From: Paenibacillus borealis
GTDB lineage: Bacteria > Bacillota > Bacilli > Paenibacillales > Paenibacillaceae
NCBI RefSeq assembly: GCF_000758665.1
Contig: NZ_CP009285.1
Span: forward strand, 1,674,001-1,738,000
Direction of reading: 5' to 3'
Length of the DNA: 64,000 nucleotides
A program made the position numbers and the translations under genes. Shown piece by piece: positions 60,273 to 64,000 of the stretch (its first letter is position 1; each line of letters opens with the position of its first letter). The notes under the pieces were generated by a model, which had not been told where the DNA came from, made no database searches, and worked only from the letters and a program-made list of their open reading frames with translations.

Positions 60273-62024
60273 ATGAGCGCGCAATTACCGGAAGAAGTGC
60301 GGTCTATAGAGCAGTTACGTGAGAAATGGAAAAATCCTGAGGTGATTACAGGTTCCGAAGTCCTGCTGCGCAGTCTGGTACTGGAAGGTGTGGATACTGT
60401 ATTCGGATATCCGGGCGGGGCTGTACTCTATATCTATGATGCTCTTTATGGATTCGATGATTTCAAACATATTCTGACACGCCATGAGCAGGGAGCGATT
60501 CATGCGGCTGACGGATATGCCAGAGCGAGCGGCAAAGCAGGCGTATGTATCGCCACTTCAGGCCCGGGGGCAACCAATCTGGTAACAGGAATAGCTACTG
60601 CATTCATGGACTCTGTTCCGCTGGTGGTAATCACCGGGAACGTATTCTCCAGCCTGATCGGCACAGATGCTTTTCAGGAAGCGGATATTACCGGTATAAC
60701 GATGCCGATTACGAAGCATAGCTATCTGGTACGGGATGTTGAAGACCTGCCGCGAATTATTCATGAGGCCTTCCATATCGCGAATACGGGACGCAAGGGT
60801 CCGGTACTGATTGATATTCCGAAGGATGTATCGGCTGCGAAGACATTGTTCAATCCGGTTCAGCAGCAAGGCGTTAACCTTCGCGGCTACAACCCGCGCA
60901 CTGTGCCTAACAAGCTTCAGCTCGATAAGCTGGTGAAGGCGATTGCTGCTGCAGAGCGTCCGATTATTATTGCAGGCGGCGGGGTTATATACTCCGGGGC
61001 GCATGAAGCAATGTATGAATTCGTGAAGCGTACAGAGATTCCTATTACCACAACACTGCTGGGTCTGGGTTGTTATCCGAGTGCGGAGGATCTGTGGATG
61101 GGAATGCCGGGAATGCACGGTACCTACACAGCGAACAATGCGATTCAACAATGCGACCTGCTGATTAATATCGGCGCCCGGTTCGATGACCGTGTAACCG
61201 GCAAACTGGATGGTTTTGCCCCTAAAGCTAAGATCGTGCATATTGACATTGATCCGGCGGAGATCGGCAAGAATGTATCGCCTGATATTCCGATCGTTGG
61301 CGATGTGAAGACCGTGCTGGAAATGCTGATTCCTGATGTTAAGCGTGCTTCGAATGCTGATGCCTGGAGAACGCAAATCGCCCAGTGGAAGCTGGACCAG
61401 CCGCTGCGCTACAAAGATTCGGAGACCGAACTGAAACCGCAATGGGTTATTCAAATGATTAATGACACCACCAAAGGTGAGGCAATTGTTACTACTGACG
61501 TAGGACAGCACCAGATGTGGGCTGCGCAATATTATAAGTTCAATCATCCGCGTGCATGGATTACTTCAGGTGGTCTTGGTACAATGGGCTTCGGCTTCCC
61601 TGCAGCAATCGGAGCGCAAATGGCACATCCGGAACGGCTGGTAGTCTCCATTAATGGTGACGGCGGCATGCAGATGTGTTCGCAGGAACTTGCGATTTGT
61701 GCAATTAATAAGATTCCAGTCAAAATCGTTGTAATCAACAATCAGGTGCTCGGAATGGTCCGTCAATGGCAGAATCTCATCTATGAGAAGCGCTACAGCT
61801 ATACTGATCTTGCCGGCAGTCCGGATTTTGTAAAATTGGCTGAAGCTTACGGAGTTAAGGGTTTGCGGGCTACGAATAAAGAGGAAGCCGGAGCCGTGTG
61901 GAAAGAAGCCCTGGAAACACCTGGACCCGTCCTGGTAGAATTCGTTGTCCCTAAAGACGAGAATGTCTACCCGATGGTAACCCAAGGGTCAACCATTGAT
62001 CAAATGCTGATGGGGGATGAATAG
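60273..62024 (+). CDS. ilvB: Acetolactate synthase large subunit
   Basis: 583 residues from ATG 60273 behind GGGAGG. Condenses two pyruvates, or pyruvate and 2-oxobutyrate, with ThDP, Mg2+ and FAD: first common step of valine, leucine and isoleucine synthesis. Seen: [14 protein letters not shown] and [17 protein letters not shown] with the catalytic Glu, the FAD-domain signature [20 protein letters not shown], and the ThDP motif [30 protein letters not shown]. Followed five bases later by ilvN. First gene behind the T-box. Confidence 0.96.
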   Translation: MSAQLPEEVRSIEQLREKWKNPEVITGSEVLLRSLVLEGVDTVFGYPGGAVLYIYDALYGFDDFKHILTRHEQGAIHAADGYARASGKAGVCIATSGPGATNLVTGIATAFMDSVPLVVITGNVFSSLIGTDAFQEADITGITMPITKHSYLVRDVEDLPRIIHEAFHIANTGRKGPVLIDIPKDVSAAKTLFNPVQQQGVNLRGYNPRTVPNKLQLDKLVKAIAAAERPIIIAGGGVIYSGAHEAMYEFVKRTEIPITTTLLGLGCYPSAEDLWMGMPGMHGTYTANNAIQQCDLLINIGARFDDRVTGKLDGFAPKAKIVHIDIDPAEIGKNVSPDIPIVGDVKTVLEMLIPDVKRASNADAWRTQIAQWKLDQPLRYKDSETELKPQWVIQMINDTTKGEAIVTTDVGQHQMWAAQYYKFNHPRAWITSGGLGTMGFGFPAAIGAQMAHPERLVVSINGDGGMQMCSQELAICAINKIPVKIVVINNQVLGMVRQWQNLIYEKRYSYTDLAGSPDFVKLAEAYGVKGLRATNKEEAGAVWKEALETPGPVLVEFVVPKDENVYPMVTQGSTIDQMLMGDE

Positions 62025-62029
62025 CGGTG

Positions 62030-62509
62030 ATGAGGCATACGATTTCCGTGCTTGTGAATGACCAACCAGGTGTGCTGCAGCGGGTATCCGGACTGTTCGG
62101 CCGCCGGGGGTTCAATATTGAGAGTATTACTGTAGGCCAGTCTGAAGAGATCGGGCTGTCCCGGATGGTCATCGTAACTCTTGGAGACCAGCATACGCTT
62201 GAGCAGATTGAGAAGCAGCTTTACAAGCTGATCGATGTCATCAAGGTTATTGATCTTGGCTCCAAGCCCATGGTTGCCCGTGAGCTGGCGTTGATTAAGG
62301 TCAAGGCTGATCCGGCTGAACGGCCTGAGATTATGGGTGTTGTCGAAACCTTCCGGGCCTCGGTAGTGGATATCGGAACAACAAGCTTACTAGTACAGGT
62401 GGTTGGAGAGACCCAGAAAATTGATGCTATGATTGAGCTGCTGAAGCCTTATGGCATTAAGGAACTGTCACGAACAGGTGTAACGGCGATGATCCGCGGC
62501 AATGCGTGA
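62030..62509 (+). CDS. ilvN: Acetolactate synthase small (regulatory) subunit
   Basis: 159 residues from ATG 62030 (a GTG at 62027 is adjacent). N-terminal ACT domain HTISVLVNDQPGVLQRVSGLFGRRGFNIESITVG binds valine for feedback inhibition; the C-terminal half (about 80-159) activates the large subunit. Five bases after the ilvB stop; translation is coupled. Confidence 0.95.
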   Translation: MRHTISVLVNDQPGVLQRVSGLFGRRGFNIESITVGQSEEIGLSRMVIVTLGDQHTLEQIEKQLYKLIDVIKVIDLGSKPMVARELALIKVKADPAERPEIMGVVETFRASVVDIGTTSLLVQVVGETQKIDAMIELLKPYGIKELSRTGVTAMIRGNA

Positions 62510-62580
62510 TCGTCACAATTTACAGCTTTAACGAATTACTGCTTGCTTGCATTAATTTATTAAGATATGGTTAGGCTTTT

Positions 62581-62660
62581 CCCGCTAAAGAGCGGGGGCT
62601 TGAAGAGCACGTTTAATGTATAGTTAAAGAAGCACCGCGCTCTTGAAGCACCCGCTCTTT
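62581..62660 (+). promoter_or_regulatory. Alternative hairpins between ilvN and ilvC
   Basis: CCCGCT-AAAG-AGCGGG (62581-62596) can fold locally. Its 3' arm is also part of AAAGAGCGGGGGCTT (62587-62601), which matches the complement of AAGCACCCGCTCTTT (62646-62660) in 14 of 15 positions. Only one of the two can form. Confidence 0.5.
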
Positions 62661-62678
62661 ACGATGGGTCCAAATTAA

Positions 62679-63686
<1,008 letters not shown>

Positions 63687-63723
63687 GTCATATACTTAAG
63701 ACTACAATGAACCATATGTGATT

Positions 63724-63760
63724 CTCAGATGCGGCCGTAATTTTGCGAGCCGCATTTGAG
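63724..63760 (+). repeat. Hairpin between ilvC and leuA
   Basis: CTCAGATGCGGC / GCCGCATTTGAG, 12 positions with one mismatch, 13-base loop; no T tract. Likely affects message stability or processing rather than stopping transcription. Confidence 0.55.
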
Positions 63761-63792
63761 GGTTTATGGACAATTTGCAGGAGGTGCTCAGC

Positions 63793-64000
63793 ATGCGGAA
63801 AATTTATGTGTTCGACACGACGCTGCGTGACGGAGAGCAGTCACCGGGTGTGAACCTCAACACGCGCGAGAAGGTGGAAATCGCCTATCAGCTGGAGAAG
63901 CTGGGAATCGACCGGATGGAAGCCGGGTTCCCTGCGGCATCGCCCGGAGATCTGGCTGCGGTTAACGCAGTGGCCAGAGCCGTGAAGAACGTCACTTTGA
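63793..64000 (+). CDS. leuA: 2-isopropylmalate synthase, N-terminal part (3' truncated)
   Basis: The first 69 residues are present, ATG 63793 with GGAGGTG upstream. [22 protein letters not shown] is the metal- and substrate-binding start of the DRE-TIM barrel of LeuA, which condenses 2-oxoisovalerate with acetyl-CoA, the first step of leucine synthesis. The frame runs off the window end. It follows ilvC, as in the ilv-leu operons of Bacillales. Confidence 0.95.
   Translation, partial: MRKIYVFDTTLRDGEQSPGVNLNTREKVEIAYQLEKLGIDRMEAGFPAASPGDLAAVNAVARAVKNVTL

Noticed and set aside
60558..61547. A 329-residue minus-strand open frame opposite ilvB
   Set aside because: Antisense shadow; ilvB carries all catalytic motifs on the plus strand.

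Overview
The window looks like a chromosomal segment of a spore-forming, low-GC-phylum Gram-positive of the genus Paenibacillus or a close relative. The basis is: strong AGGAGG-type ribosome sites with frequent TTG/GTG starts; a GerA/GerB/GerC germinant-receptor operon followed by a CLC_0170-type small membrane protein; infC-rpmI-rplT behind an L20-type leader; a T-box in front of ilvB; and YqkE, YtqA/YtqB and YhgE homologues. The genus is an inference from gene content and intergenic repeats, not from a marker-gene search.

Layout. 1-6.6 kb: end of a short-chain dehydrogenase, a phosphinothricin-type acetyltransferase, an HxlR regulator, YqkE, a stand-alone tnpB element (IS1341 type), then a two-gene operon of an RtcB RNA ligase and an AAA+ ATPase. 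6.7-14.7 kb: an ECF sigma factor with its membrane anti-sigma factor, a phosphodiesterase, an acetyltransferase, a HAD hydrolase, ApbE, and a TetR-YhgE pair. 14.8-24.6 kb: an SGNH hydrolase, two glycosyltransferases, a DsbA/FrnE oxidoreductase, and an oleate hydratase with its probable TetR regulator. 24.8-29.2 kb: a complete polar amino-acid ABC importer and threonine synthase. 29.7-39.1 kb: an RluA pseudouridine synthase, the germination operon, RecQ, and a B12-binding radical SAM protein. 39.3-50 kb: small enzymes including a histidine phosphatase, a P-loop kinase, an alpha/beta hydrolase, ManA, the ytqA-ytqB-VOC cluster, TrmB, a diacylglycerol-glucosyltransferase-like enzyme and a PAP2 phosphatase. 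50-64 kb: a membrane GT2, infC-rpmI-rplT, a thioesterase, a four-gene nucleoside importer of the NupNOPQ type, a Gly/Tyr-rich small protein, and the start of the branched-chain amino-acid operon (T-box, ilvB-ilvN-ilvC-leuA; leuA runs off the window).

Most genes are ordinary housekeeping genes. The unusual material is mainly intergenic. A 15-bp dyad of the form TTGTA-N5-TRCAA recurs in five gene-free stretches. In three of them it sits inside a ~165-190 bp element with fixed 50/61(60)/42-bp internal spacing; in the other two it forms looser arrays. There is also a MITE-like element with 17-bp inverted ends, a glycosyltransferase leader in which one 9-nt segment can pair with either of two flanking copies (the second abutting the ribosome site), and competing hairpins between ilvN and ilvC. 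Regulatory inferences come from -35/-10 and dyad inspection only; no structure prediction or database search was run.
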